A stretch of 64,000 nt of DNA from assembly GCA_029783825.1 (NCBI GenBank), contig JAREIK010017918.1, positions 1,844,501 to 1,908,500 on the forward strand, given 5' to 3'. A model generated the notes under the pieces. That model did no database searches. It was given only the letters and a program-made list of their open reading frames with translations, and was not told where the DNA came from. This document shows positions 22,520-34,339 of this stretch, piece after piece. This DNA comes from Sapria himalayana (taxonomy: Eukaryota > Streptophyta > Magnoliopsida > Malpighiales > Rafflesiaceae). Each line of letters begins with the position of its first letter. The stretch's first letter is position 1. Position numbers and translations under genes: made by a program.

Positions 22520-23780
22520 TCTTAAATATCTTTTGTTGCATTTTTTTTATCTTTTTTCAATCTTTTAGCCTCTTTTTTTTTTCAATTCTTCAATTTCCTT
22601 TTTTATCTCTTTATTCTTTTGTTGAGTTTCCTCATTTTTCCTTTGCAATTTATCATGAATTTCTGGTATCTTCTTGCACAAACTCTCATCAAACATGTTA
22701 TTGTAATTGGAAGATGATGATAAAGAACTCTAATTATAACCTAGATAAAATATAAATGCATGAGTACCTATATCATACACTAGCCATTTTTTGGCTCCAC
22801 TTCGATAGCCTGAATGTAATTATGCACAACATCAATCTCATGCATCTCAATAGAAGGATATGTTAATTATGAAGTAATTGCAATTATATTTTCTAAATCT
22901 TCCTACAATTGTTAAAATACAACATAATGTATTAATTACTATATTAAAAGAAATTTTATACTACCAAAAGAAACTATCCTTTCGATACTTCAAAATATTT
23001 TAAAAATGATTTTATTAATCATATTAAATGAGTTTATAAAAAATTATTAGTTATGATAAAAAATATATTTGAGTTTGTATTTTATTTACATTTAATGTCA
23101 AATAATAAATTTTAATTTTTATTTCTTTTAGTATTTTTGATTATAAAATTAAACTACAAGTACAAAATGAGAATCTCACATTAATAGCAATTGAGTGCTT
23201 GTTAACAAATGATCTATCATTCTTTTTGTGCATTCGCTTGAATACCTCAAACGGTGTCGGTGGATGTCTCAATTCATCCTCTTGTAAATAAATATTAGTT
23301 ACTATTAAGGTATATTATTCATTATGACACAAATATTGTATTTTTGAATATAAAAATATAAATAATAACAAAAATAAATGATAGTTATCCCATATCTACC
23401 GAATGTTGGTAGGTCACCTTTGAACCTTTAATATGTTTTGAAGGTCCTAGCCCCCCACCTACTTTTTCTGATCGACGATTTGTGAGGCCACCAAGGACAA
23501 TCTTAAGCTCATTATTCTAATAATCTCACTACTTCATCCAAACACCAAGGGAGATACTGGCTTTATATCTTTACCATTCTTTTTTTTCTATTTGTTAAGC
23601 TTATCATTGTATCTCACACTTGCCACATATTTCCATGTATCCTTAACAAATACTACTAAAGCATTATTCCATTTATATTATTTCTGACAAAACCAAATAA
23701 AATTATAATACATTGTAATGCATAATTTTAAGAGTATATCATATTATACCAAAATGAAAAACAAGTAAATGCTTCAGAGT
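22520..23780 (-). pseudogene. Transposase_24-like (Ptta/En/Spm second protein) remnant
   Basis: On the minus strand, DELRHPPTPFEVFKRMHKK at about 23220-23285 matches the conserved 'PTPxELFxxTH' region of plant Ptta/En/Spm proteins. SLCKKIPEIHDKLQRKNEE at about 22610-22700 continues as a Lys/Glu-rich coiled coil, as in the C-terminus of these proteins. A GGLTNRRSEK stretch lies at about 23440-23490. Stops and frameshifts break the reading frame. Confidence 0.65.
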
Positions 23781-24379
23781 TTTACCTCGAATTTTCCCAA
23801 TAAAATTTTTTCATACTTGGGGACACCGGACACTTTTCTTCACTTTATACCCTATGCAATTAGTTTATACTTAAGTATCTTTCTGATTATACGAGAAATA
23901 GAATGAATAAAGATGTAAACAATTTAAAATCATCATATACATATACATATAAATAAAATACACATTTTTTCTACTACTTAGTTAAAATTTACTTTCAAAA
24001 TTATTAATGATAATGTTAAATTAGTAGCAAATAATATGTTGCTATTATTGTAAAATACATAAATTTAAAAATTATGATATATTTATTATTTTTATTCACA
24101 TATCATTTTATATTTAATTTAAATAAAAAAAAAGAAAAAAGAAAAAGAATAAATGTAGAATGAATGCAATTAATTTATATTATTTTTATCTTCATGTGAG
24201 GAATATTTATTTTTTCCCTTTTTTATTTTGTATTTCTTTTGTACCGAGGATAATTATATAAATTATATACAATTGTTTCACTGTCTATGCCTCAATATAT
24301 CATGCAGCTATTAATATAGCAATGTATTATTTATATCAGCAAACCTAAACTTTGCATTAACTTCTTTGTGCGGTAAAAA

Positions 24380-24985
24380 TTATATGTCATGGGGTTATTC
24401 TTTAGTAGCAAACTAATAATTCAAATAAAAATTACCAAATTTCTTCACAATATCTTTTTAAAAAATGATATTTTGCCTTTAAATTCATTAGTTTGACCAC
24501 CATAGATAAATTTGAGTTTTGATATGGATTATCTTCCCAAACCTCTTCTTCTGAAGCCTTAAACATTTCAAAAAATTATTTTGCTGATGATATTGATATA
24601 TCGTCGATGATATCTAGATTTAATGAAGGACCAATAACATTATTCAAAATTGCTTCACATGCATAATTAGAATTAGCAAATTCCATTTCAATAGTTGAAT
24701 CAGTATTTCTATGTATATAATACTTAGTTATTTGTGACAAAACTATTTCCTCATGTTTATATCAAACATAATATTCACTAACAAATTCATTTTTTACAAG
24801 ATGATATCGCATTGTGTCCACATCATAGAAACTCTAATTTTGACACTTAAGAGTATTACATGAAGATCTTATTTTTGTTTTATCTATAAATTCATGCTAT
24901 TTTTCAGTGAATGTAATAGATTCTTCAATCTCATTTATAAATTTATCAGTTAAAAATTCATCTTTTAGTCTTATATTCATTCATT
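24380..24985 (-). pseudogene. CACTA transposase N-terminus (transposase-associated domain plus TNP2 start)
   Basis: Minus-strand translation gives EFIDKTKIRSSCNTLKCQN, then DVDTMRYHLVKNEFVSEYY and YKHEE. This matches the transposase-associated domain (normally C-P-C-x2-C followed by 'xVxxHL...GF...Y..W..HGE'). Farther on, NLSMVVKLMNLKAKYHF at 24436-24530 corresponds to the 'KLSxxxxLxxIKxxxxWS' segment before the TNP2 catalytic part. The rest of the transposase is absent. Confidence 0.75.
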
Positions 24986-26662
24986 TATGATTATGTCGTG
25001 TAATATTTTGTATTACACATAACATTGATATTTTTGGAATTATAATAATAAATAGAGATATTTTTGTAATAAAGATGGAGTGACATTTTTATGAAAATTG
25101 CATAAATCAAACAAATAAGTTGCAGTAAAATATTTTTTAGATAATTTTGGATTAAAATCAAAAAATAGTGGGTTGTTCCAATGTAATTTTTTCATTTACA
25201 TAAAACTAAAAATTTGATATTTATCTATATTGGATAAAATTGCATTAAAAATGAAAAAAAGAAAAATTTGCAATTTCACAATCTTTAATTTTTATATTAA
25301 TTAGTACTAAATAATTATATAAACATATTATATATAATATAAATAATAAATAAATTATTAATGTCAATATATTTAAATTTATCAATAAAAAACATACAAA
25401 ATAAATCAACTATTAACAAAGAATATTATTAAATGAATGAGAAATTTTTTTAATCTATATGAAGCATGTAGTATACATAAGCATAAACGACATGAGACAT
25501 GTAATATAAATTTTTTTAATATTAAATAAAAGTGAGTATTATTTATTTTATGATAGTTTTAATGAAATGTAGATCAAACAAATATATAAATATTTAAATT
25601 AGCTTATATTTTTTTTAGTTTTAACAATTTTTTATTATGTTTCACTATTCTAATTGCATACCCTGCTTATATTATTGTCCATTATTATTGTTATTACAAA
25701 TGAATATATAGTAATTGTTTTAATAATTATAAATTATTTATTGCTAAGGTCATGCCAATAATATGAGTTATTATATTTTGAAATTATTAAATATCATGTA
25801 ATTCTAATAAGGAAATAAAATACAATATAATTTTGGTGATATTAACTATAGGTCAATAACAAAATACACAAAACTATCATAGATCAATAAGGTAACAAAA
25901 AATTTTTTCATATAAAAATGAGGAAAAAATATAAAAAAATGCAAACAATATATAATTTATTTATTATATTTATTATAATTCAGCAAAATAATCAGATAGA
26001 ACTCAATATAAATGTTAAAAATGGAAATAAATTACGTGTAACATGAAAAAGCACTAATGAAGCTATTCCCGGATTAAATACATACGGAATATAATAAAAA
26101 TAATAATTTTTACACCTTAAATATAGATAAAAATCACGTCGAATAATATATGGAGGATAGACAATCCAAACATGAATCGGACGAAATCACAACTAAACCA
26201 AAAAAATTCATGAAACCCTGAGAACACTTCAAAATTTCGAAGTGGTCTTCAGAAATTAATTATCATATTTTAGCGATGGAATTTATTTGTGTAATTAAAA
26301 ATGAGACAAAATGATTTTCCATTGCATAATCATTTTAATATATATAGCAACTGACTTAATATTCCTCGCAATAATAGAAACGGGTATGATTTCTATTTCT
26401 GACTATTAATGGATGCAAATATTTTCGTTGTTATATTCCATGCAGACATATTGACTTCTCACTTCATGGATTATTTAGCAACGAAATAAAAAAAAAACTC
26501 AAAAATTTTCATAGCTAAATAGTGATGAAAATTTTGTCCATTTTAATTTTTTTCTTGGATTTGTTTAGTCTATTTCTAATACATTTCAAATCCGTTGATA
26601 ATTTTTGAAATAGATTTGAGCATTTCTATTTTCCATTTCTAAATGGTTTATTTCTTGTAGTG

Positions 26663-27150
26663 TAGAGATAGGTGTGTGTGTGTGTGTGGTTGTGTGTGTG
26701 TGTGTGTGTGGTTGTGTGTGTGTGTGTGTGTGTATTTTATATAAAAACCTATATACATTTATATATAAATCTATATAAATGTATATAAGATTTTATATAT
26801 ATATTAATTTATTTATTTTTATATATATATAAACCTACATACACACACCTATATATACATATAAATGCATATTTATATATCTATATAAATATATAAATAT
26901 AAATATATATAGGTTTATACACACACACACACACACACACGCACACACACCATGATTTTAGAAACAATCAGTTTTATTTTTATTTTTTTAAGACACAAAA
27001 TCAAAAAATTGGCAATTTTCCAATTTTATGAATTCAAAATATAAATATTTTATGTTTTAAGCATTTTTAAATAAAACTTTATGATTTTGAGACCAAATCA
27101 TAAGTAATTTTAGATTTGAGCCCAAAGCATAATTATCCCTTTATTATTTA
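26663..27150. repeat. Right arm of the large inverted repeat
   Basis: Reverse-complement partner of 21255-21773, including (TG)n at 26670-26735, TA-rich sequence, (CA)n at 26921-26949, 'ccatgattttagaaacaatcag' and, at the far end, 'gagcccaaagcataattatcc'. The CACTA element occupies the space between the arms. Confidence 0.75.
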
Positions 27151-27490
27151 TAAAGCATCAAAACACAAAAATCTTTATTTTGATACTTGTTTTCTAAATA
27201 TTTAAATTATAGTGTTATTTTTTAGGGAAAGTTATGTTAAGGGATCCCAAAACAAAAATAATCCAAAAATAATTTCAGATATCTTATTTATCATTTGGTC
27301 ATTTGGGTCACTTTTTGAGCACCCAAATACTGAATTCCAAAATTATTCCTTTCATTTTAAAAAAAATATGTCATGCATAATGTTTATGCATAAACGATAT
27401 AAAATTCCTTTGTCCACTAGAAAGTTCCACATGTTATTTCGAACATCACATGCATGGAGGAAGCATTCTCATCATCACCAAATCTGAAAG
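27151..27490. other. Unassigned sequence before copia element 2
   Basis: A 91-residue frame at 27212-27487 has no recognisable character. Parts ('gggaaagttatgttaagggatcccaaaac') resemble 35565-35600, suggesting an ancient shared repeat. The left LTR of element 2 should lie here but could not be recognised. Confidence 0.3.
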
Positions 27491-27529
27491 TATTCATAGG
27501 AATATCAAATCTAGCACTACTTGTGTTTG

Positions 27530-28300
27530 ATAATGGCTGAAATAAATTATTTCAACACCATAGACACATAACTCTAATTCATCATGGCAATTATGAACTA
27601 TGTAAAAGAAATGTTGGATGATCTTCTGTATTAATTCTCGATTGGAAGTCATCATTTACATGGATTGAAGGCTTGACTCATTGTTTATAAACAAAAAGAG
27701 TAATGGACTGTTGCCTATTATGGGAAACTAAAGTAGATTCAGGAAGAATTGGATACCCATTCTAATGTAATGACTTTTACATATGAACGGGGGTGAGGTA
27801 TTGTGACTGCCTTAACTAAAGAATGAGAGACTGGCTTACTTATAGGCCTTATTCCTAGTCTTAGTACCATTGTTTCAAGTTTGTGACTATAATAAGATAT
27901 TATTCTATTGTATGCTCCAAAGACAAAAGAAGTATGGCTGTCAATTTTGTAGTGAAAGAAGTAGCAAGGGGGCGAAGTGGTGCACTTGTTAGGGGGAGTG
28001 AACATCCTTATAAAAATTTTACTTTCACACACATAATGGTAGAATGGGCTACGTGCACGAGTCATGTTTCCAACTTGTATGATATTTGGATTTTGCTATT
28101 CTAAAAATAGAAGCTATGATGACAAAGGAAATGGCAAGGATTGTGTTCATTATGGGCTTGGTGGTAGGTTTAGTTGTGGGCATATTGCTCTAGTCAATGT
28201 AGTTGCAACACCCGCAGGTACAAATTTGGGTCAATTGATGGTTATTAATGGTAATAGATATGGTATGCCTGGATTTTTTGATTGCCGTAATCATTATTAG
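27530..28300 (+). pseudogene. Copia gag remnant
   Basis: Broken gag-like sequence, with a degraded zinc-knuckle area at about 28100-28190 (KDCVHYGLGGRFSCGH). The frames at 27883-28300 are pieces of it. Confidence 0.5.
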
Positions 28301-28379
28301 TAAATTTGATAGACAATATTGGAGGTCATTTTTCTTCTTTTGAGATATTGTTTGGTATGTTTTTTTCAACAAGTGAATT

Positions 28380-28780
28380 ATTGACATGAATGCTTCCAAT
28401 CATATGTCTTATGATATTACTTTGTTTATGGATTTAATTAATATATATCCCTTTTTTTTGGGTCTGCCTAATGGAAAACAAATGTCATCCACAAAAGAAT
28501 AGATAAAGTTGGGTGAAAATTTGATTTTATGGGTTATTTTGTATGTTCTTGATTTGACCTATACTTTTCCATTTGTATTAAGTTTATTAAAAAAATCATA
28601 TTACATTATCACATTTACTAACAATATTTTAGTCATATAGGACAACACTTCAAGGATCTTGATTGGAACAAGTGAAGAATATGATGTGTCTATTAGTTCC
28701 AATTCATGAGACAAATTTGAGCATATCAAGTATTTGTGACAGGAAACAATAATTGTGATATATAAAACTAGATCATCCCT
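28380..28780 (+). pseudogene. Copia protease remnant
   Basis: Around 28385-28440 the sequence reads like 'N-H-M-S-Y-D-I-T-L-F-M-D', the segment after the DSGAS motif in copia protease. The catalytic motif itself is destroyed. Confidence 0.5.
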
Positions 28781-29560
28781 CTCGACAAGAAATATCTTTT
28801 CTTCATGGTATAATTAAGAGTAGTAATAACAATAAGGAACATTGGATTATGGTGAAATTTGTGAAATTAGTTATAGCCTTATAGGCAAGACAAAACTTTC
28901 TTACTCTTGTAGCTGATTATTTGATGGAGTTGAGATCTATTTAATGTTTAAAAAGATTGAAGTTTCATAAATAATAAAAGTTTTTTGTTTGATAGCACAT
29001 ACACAATTTAATAAGCAAGTTAAAATATTTAGAAGTGATAATGGTCAGGCGTGTATTTGTTTAAAAACATTTTATGCACATAAGATTATTTTACATCAAT
29101 CTTCATTTGTTGACATGCCAAAACAAAATGGGAGGGTCAAATGAAAATATCATTATAGTTTAAATGTGGCACAACTATTTAATTTTTAGGCTAGTCTTCC
29201 TATTGACTTTTGGGGAGAATAAATTTTGACTACTACATATTAAATAAATCTCACTCTTACTCTCGTACTTGCTAATAAGTCACCCCATGAATTACTACTC
29301 AGGACACCTGCATATGCCCCCTTCATATTTTTGGTTGTCTATGTTTTGCAAATAATAGATCTCATGTTAAAGATATATTCGGGCTTAAGTACCAAAAATA
29401 TATTTTTGTTAGTTATCCATATGGACAAAAGAGTTGAAGTCATTCAGAAAGTGAAGAGTACTTTATTTTTTATGATGTGCTTTTTTTAAAATCTATTTAC
29501 CTTTCTTGAAACTAAAACTCCTTTGGTAGATGATGGTTTATATGCATTTCTATGTCAAGA
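28760..29560 (+). pseudogene. Copia pre-integrase and integrase remnant
   Basis: Recognisable pieces include LDHPSRQEISFL, FLTLVADY, SSFVDMPKQNGRV (matching 'SxxxTPxQNGxxERK'), FWGE, and 'QKYIFVSYPYGQK', a typical integrase C-terminal phrase. Many stops. The part from 29095 on is included in the tandem duplication. Confidence 0.75.
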
Positions 29561-30140
29561 TGTTGAAGTCATTCTTAAAGATGAGTCCTTAGTAGTAAGG
29601 AGGATTAGGATGACATGGTTGGTAGTTGTGTACCTCGACACGTGCAAAGAAAGGAGAGGTTGGACATCTCATTTGACCATACTGTTGTGGAAAAAGTGTG
29701 ACAAATATTGGGAATGATGTAGTGTTGTGTCGCAAGGAGTACTTAGCAAGGGGCATCAAAACTACAAGCCATCGAGTTGTCACAAAGGATATATCACCAA
29801 CACATTTTGAAGTATTATACCTAGTCCCTACTCCTTCACTAGAGTCATCATGATTCTCATATACACCTTTTCTCATAACTTGTTATGTAAATAATGATAA
29901 ATTTACCTTGAGACACAAATATTTCTTGGTAGCACTTACTGTAGGCCATGAACCAACTAATTTTTCAAAAATGATAAAGGAACTCAATTGGAGGAAAGCT
30001 ATAAAAGAGAAGATTGATGCACTCGAATGGGACATAACCTAAGCATTAAAAAAGTTATTGATAAGAAAGAAAGCTATAGGGTGATGAGAAACTAAAAATA
30101 AGCCTCATAGTCATTGGAAATAGACAAGTTGTTAGAATAG
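29095..30140 (+). repeat. Tandem duplication, unit 1 (1046 bp)
   Basis: Begins 'attattttacatcaatcttc' and ends 'cattggaaatagacaagttg...agaatag'. Covers the integrase C-terminal half, the linker to RT and the RT N-terminus. Nearly identical to 30141-31194, with scattered substitutions and small indels. The 64-residue frame at 29523-29717 is part of this region. Confidence 0.92.
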
Positions 30141-31194
30141 ATTATTTTACATCAATCTTCATTTGTTGACACACCAAAACAAAATGGTAGGGTCAAATGA
30201 AAATATCATTATAGTTTAAATGTGGCACAACCATTTAATTTTTAGGCTAGTCTTTCTATTGACTTTTGGGGAGAATAAATTTTGACTACTACATATTAAA
30301 TAAATCTCACTCTTACCCTAGTACTTGCTAATAAGTCACCCCATGGATTGCTACTCATGACACCTGGCATATGTCTTCATATTTTTGGTTGTCTGTGTTT
30401 TGCTAATAATTGATCCCATGCGAAAGATATATTCGGGCTTAAGTACCAAAAATATATTTTTGTTGGTTATCCATATGGACGAAAGAGTTGAAGTCATTCA
30501 GAAAGTGAAGAATACTTTATTTTTCATGATGTGATTTTTTTAAAATCTATTTACCTTTCTTGAAACTAAAACTTCTTTGGTAGATGATAGTTTGTATGCA
30601 TTTCTATGTCAAGATGTTGAAGTCATTCTTAAAGATGAGTCCTTAGTAGTAGGGGGTATTAGGATGACATGATTGGTAGTTGTGTACCTCGACACTTGCA
30701 AAGAAAGGAGAGGTTGGACATCTCATTTGACCATACTGTTGTGGAAAAAGTGTGACAAATATTGGGAATGATGTAGTGTTGTGTCGCAAGGAGTACTTAG
30801 CAAGGGGCATCAAAACTACAAGCCATCAAGTTGTCTCAAAGGATATATCACCATCACATTTTGAAGTATTATACCTAGTCCCTACTCCTTCACTAGAGTC
30901 ATCATGATTCTCATATACACCTTTTCTCATAACTTGTTATGTAAATAATGATAAATTTACCTTAAGACACAAATGTTTCTTGGTAGCAATTACTGTAGGC
31001 CATGAACCAACTAATTTTTCAAAGATGATAAAGGAACTCAATTAGAGGAAAGCTATAAAAGAGGAGATTAATGCACTCAAATGGGACATGACCTAGGCAT
31101 TAAAAAAGTTATTATTAGGAAAGAAAACTATAGGGTGATGAGAAACTAAAAATAAGCCTCATAGTCATTGGAAATAGACAAGTTGTCAGAATAG
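30141..31194 (+). repeat. Tandem duplication, unit 2 (1054 bp)
   Basis: Direct repeat of unit 1, immediately adjoining it. AGATT occurs at the left start (29093-29097), at the junction and at the right end (31193-31197), a microhomology that may have mediated the duplication. It interrupts the logical order of the copia pol region. Confidence 0.92.
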
Positions 31195-31505
31195 ATTTGA
31201 TTGAGATGTTTCCCCCCATAGCTAAAATGGTGACAATGTGAATGTTTTTGCCAATGACAATGGAAAGTAACTAATAGCTCACAAGATGGATGTACATGTC
31301 TCAAAGGTGATTTGTATGAGGAAGTATATATGTAGTTACCTCTCATATTTGAGTTTCCCATCATGATAAAGCTATTTTGTCTCCATAACTCATCGTATAG
31401 TTTATAACAAACAACTCAGAATTGGTTTGCTAATCTTTTTGTTACATCGAAATAATTTTTGGTTTTACAAAGTCCTATATAGATTGCTTTTTATTTAGTT
31501 ATATT
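31195..31505 (+). pseudogene. Copia RT remnant, first part
   Basis: RT sequence continues after the duplication, including 'DVYVSKVICMR'-like and 'FGFTKSYIDCFLFSYI'-like text at about 31445-31505. It is cut in the segment just before the catalytic YVDD by the solo LTR insertion. Confidence 0.6.
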
Positions 31506-32887
31506 TGTTAGGGTTCTAGTAAATTTCATATCAGAATTTTGCAGTGGACTAGGAACCTACCAATGATCTAAGTGAATATAATTAAACGTTGGATAAGGAT
31601 GCTACCTCTTCTAGCACAACAAAAAAAATTGATTCAGAATGGTTTGGTCATATCCTAGCACAGTAAAGTATCCGTGCCTCTAGCAATATCCACACAAACA
31701 TATCTCCATCATTGTATTCATTTTCTATCTCTCTTATTGTATATAGAATCTTTTGTTTTTTCACATACCTTTCTCAAAGGATGTGTCATTAACTAAAATG
31801 ATATATTATTAATGACATGCCTTTCTAAAAGGATGTGTCATTAACTAAAAGAGAGAAATATGGGCTTTAAGTTTGAGCCCGTTTTAAAGGGCCCAAATAT
31901 CTACTAATTGGACCAAACTCTTTAATCCAATTAGCTTAAGATTTGAAATGAATTTCAAATTTAAGATTAGTCTGGTTTTATTTTAGTCTAACTAAAATAA
32001 AATGAACTCCAAATTTATATATATTTTTATGTGTGTGACCTAATAGGTTCTTGTAGCTTTGGCTATGACTTTTAAATCTTATTTTAAAGAAACAAGTAAT
32101 GAGCGGCATTTAGTAATACATCATTGCTACCCAAGTGATAAAAATATAATAGAATCGACTTAATTTAATTTTGTGACTTATTTTTATTGTATGAATTAGT
32201 CCATGATATCTATATTGATTTATGAAGCATGGATCATGTCATCCTCACATTAGTCTATATGTTTTTAAATAAGCTTAATATCTCATATTGATTACCATGT
32301 ATTTTAGTAGTCCTACTCAATCAAAGGGTCAACTGATATCATTTCCATTATATAGAAGGGACAATTTTCATTTACATCTCTCAAATCCCTCTACACAATT
32401 TATTGTATGCCTAGTAAATAACTTTATGACCATCTTTGTTACAAGTGGCATTTGATGAATCTAAAGTATACAACTCCTATGTAGGGAATCGTAGTGACTT
32501 CAGGTCAAAGGACAATTCATATTAATAGTCATTGTGAGAATATGTATGCCACTTATATAACAATCCATGTAACATTCTCATAGCGGGTCAGTTCAGTGTA
32601 TGTTCTCCAATATATACACATGTGTTAACTTAATATCTCATGTTAGTTAACATACATGTTAGTCTTAATGTATTAATATTCCTTGAATATTCATATTTGA
32701 CTAGGGAAATTTTAAAGTAGTATTTCATAAAATATATCACTCTAGGACATTATTATATATATCTAATATTTTCATAGATCTAAATAAATATAATAATCAT
32801 AAAAATTATATTTTTTTACATATAAGATTTGATACAAAAGTCCTAAAAGAATCATCTAATGATTGACTTTTAGGGCATACTCTAATA
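31506..32887 (+). mobile_element. Solo LTR inserted in copia element 2 (1382 bp)
   Basis: Begins TGTTAGGGTTC and ends CTCTAATA, inverted short ends typical of an LTR (TGTTAG...CTAACA with one change). Outside stand ATATT (31501-31505) and CTATT (32888-32892), a 5-bp duplication with one difference. Removing it rejoins the RT reading (LFSYI before, IKGNVALHVLVYVDDM after). The interior has phrases such as 'gtgtgtgacctaataggttc' and 'tcatagcgggtcagttcagtg' that resemble long LTRs of Angela/SIRE-type copia elements (impression only). A duplicated 'ctttct.aaaggatgtgtcattaactaaaa' lies at 31770-31850. No internal domain, hence solo. Confidence 0.75.
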
Positions 32888-32892
32888 CTATT

Positions 32893-33219
32893 AAGGGTAA
32901 TGTAGCCTTGCATGTTCTTGTATATGTGGATGATATGATTATAACTAGTTCCTCTCATGTTGTTATTTATTTTAAGAAGTATCTCAGTGTCTGCTTTCCT
33001 ATGAAGGACATGGATATCCTAAAATATTTTCTTAGGATGAGGTGCTTATCTAAAAGAGAGTCTATATCTTTCTTAATGGAAATATGTAATGGATATTGTG
33101 GGTGAAGCTGGGTTGCTGGGGGCACATCTTGTTTCAACTCTAATGGAGCATAACCACATTTTAGTGCTTGCCAATGAGGAAAAGTTTTCCAGCCCCTAAT
33201 GATATTAGCATCTTATTGA
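32893..33219 (+). pseudogene. Copia RT remnant with catalytic YVDD
   Basis: GNVALHVLVYVDDMIITSS contains the RT active-site motif YVDD, followed by 'FPMKDMDILKYFL', which matches the copia 'FxMKDLGxLxYFLG' segment. The frame is lost at about 33105 and resumes as GAGLLGAHLVSTLMEHNH-like sequence. Confidence 0.85.
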
Positions 33220-33226
33220 GAAGCTT

Positions 33227-33569
33227 TTTTTTAGAAACACACACTTTATTAAATACAAGCACACAACTTACAAGAGACTATAAAGTTGGCCGATTTAGGC
33301 TAACCCACCATCCTATGCACCCTTTGGTTCTATGCTCAGAATACACATAAAATCATAAAAAAGAAATCTGCCTCCATAATAAAATGGTAATCGCAAGAAT
33401 TCTAAAGCATACAAAACATCTAAATTTTTAATGTTGCTTTGTAGATAATTTATTTATTTCCTTGTTTATATCCCGGCAATCAACCAACACCAATCATAAA
33501 GTGGTATACACATATGCCAAGAACCTAATATGATAATACCAACGTACCTAGGTTCTTGGCACTATTAAG
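33227..33569 (-). mobile_element. LINE-type 3' fragment (or processed retrocopy), 343 bp
   Basis: The + strand starts with a run of T and TTTATT at 33245-33250, that is AATAAA plus a short poly(A) tail on the minus strand. The 7-base GAAGCTT occurs on both sides (33220-33226 and 33570-33576) as a target-site duplication. The insertion splits the copia RT/RNase H region. No protein is recognisable in it, consistent with a 3'-UTR fragment. Confidence 0.65.
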
Positions 33570-33576
33570 GAAGCTT

Positions 33577-34170
33577 ATTTATTTGATTAGTGCTCAACTA
33601 GAATTATGTTATTGGTGCAAGTTCTAGGTCAATTTATGAGTTGTCCACATATTGAGTATTGAGTGGCTACTTTGCATGTTTTGAGATACATGAAGGGTAG
33701 TCCTAGACAATGTTTATTAATATGAAGAGAAAGTGATTTACAACTTTATGCTTTCTATGATAGTGATTAGGGGTAGTTGTCTGATCACAAAATGATGATT
33801 AACTAGTTATTCTTTGATGCTTGGATCCTTGTCCATTTCTTGGAAAATGAAAAATCAACTTATAGTCTCTATATCATATATGGAGGCTATATATTGTCTT
33901 TTTTAACCTTGACTTGTGAATTGAAGTTGTTGAAATCATTTTTTTGGTCTCTTTGCATTAACTATAACTATCTAATATGCTTGTATTGTGATTGTCAAAT
34001 TCTAATATGCTATATTGTTTTGTTCTTTATAAAATCCAAGCTAGCAAGATAGTGACTTCACACATTCATATGGGAAGTAAGTTGACAGATATTTTTACAA
34101 AGGATCTTGAAATATCTCATTTTCTTCACCTCTTTTGTAAGTTAATCATTCGAGATCTGCATGCCCCAAC
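33577..34170 (+). pseudogene. Copia RNase H remnant and polyprotein C-terminus
   Basis: Continues after the insertion with 'LISAQLELCY', 'LSCPHIEYxxATLHVLRYMKGS'-like text and 'VHFLENEKSTYSL' (matching 'SWKxKKQxTVSRSSAEAEY'). It ends in GSKLTDIFTKDLEISHF and 'DLHAPT*', the classic copia C-terminus. Several frameshifts. Confidence 0.8.
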
Positions 34171-34172
34171 TT

Positions 34173-34189
34173 GAGGGGGAGTATTGGTT
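34173..34189 (+). other. Polypurine tract of copia element 2
   Basis: TTGAGGGGGAGTATTGG directly follows the polyprotein stop. It is the standard copia polypurine tract leading into the right LTR. Confidence 0.8.
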
Positions 34190-34339
34190 ACGATAAGAAA
34201 CTAGCTTAAGATTGAAAGATGTGGTCATGACTTAGAATTCTTGGTTTCGACATAAATAATGACACCATTTCCTGGTTGCGATCCTAATTGAAGCTCACAC
34301 CTTGTCACCATGGCCATGATAACACAAGTTTGGTCGTGA

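Larger units (their letters stand above)
21777..26662 (-). mobile_element. Defective CACTA (En/Spm) DNA transposon
   Basis: Left end CACTACAAGAAAT (21777-21789) and right end ATTTCTTGTAGTG (26650-26662) are perfect 13-bp inverted repeats starting with CACTA. TAG stands outside both (21774-21776 and 26663-26665), the 3-bp target-site duplication of this superfamily. Subterminal regions repeat motifs like 'tagaaac' and 'atttctaa'. Inside, on the minus strand, are remnants of the transposase-associated domain, the start of a TNP2-type transposase, and a Transposase_24-type protein. The transposase catalytic core is missing, so the 4886-bp element is non-autonomous. Confidence 0.92.

Noticed and set aside
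27739..28065. 108-residue minus-strand frame
   Set aside because: It is antisense to copia gag remnants of element 2 and shows no family character.
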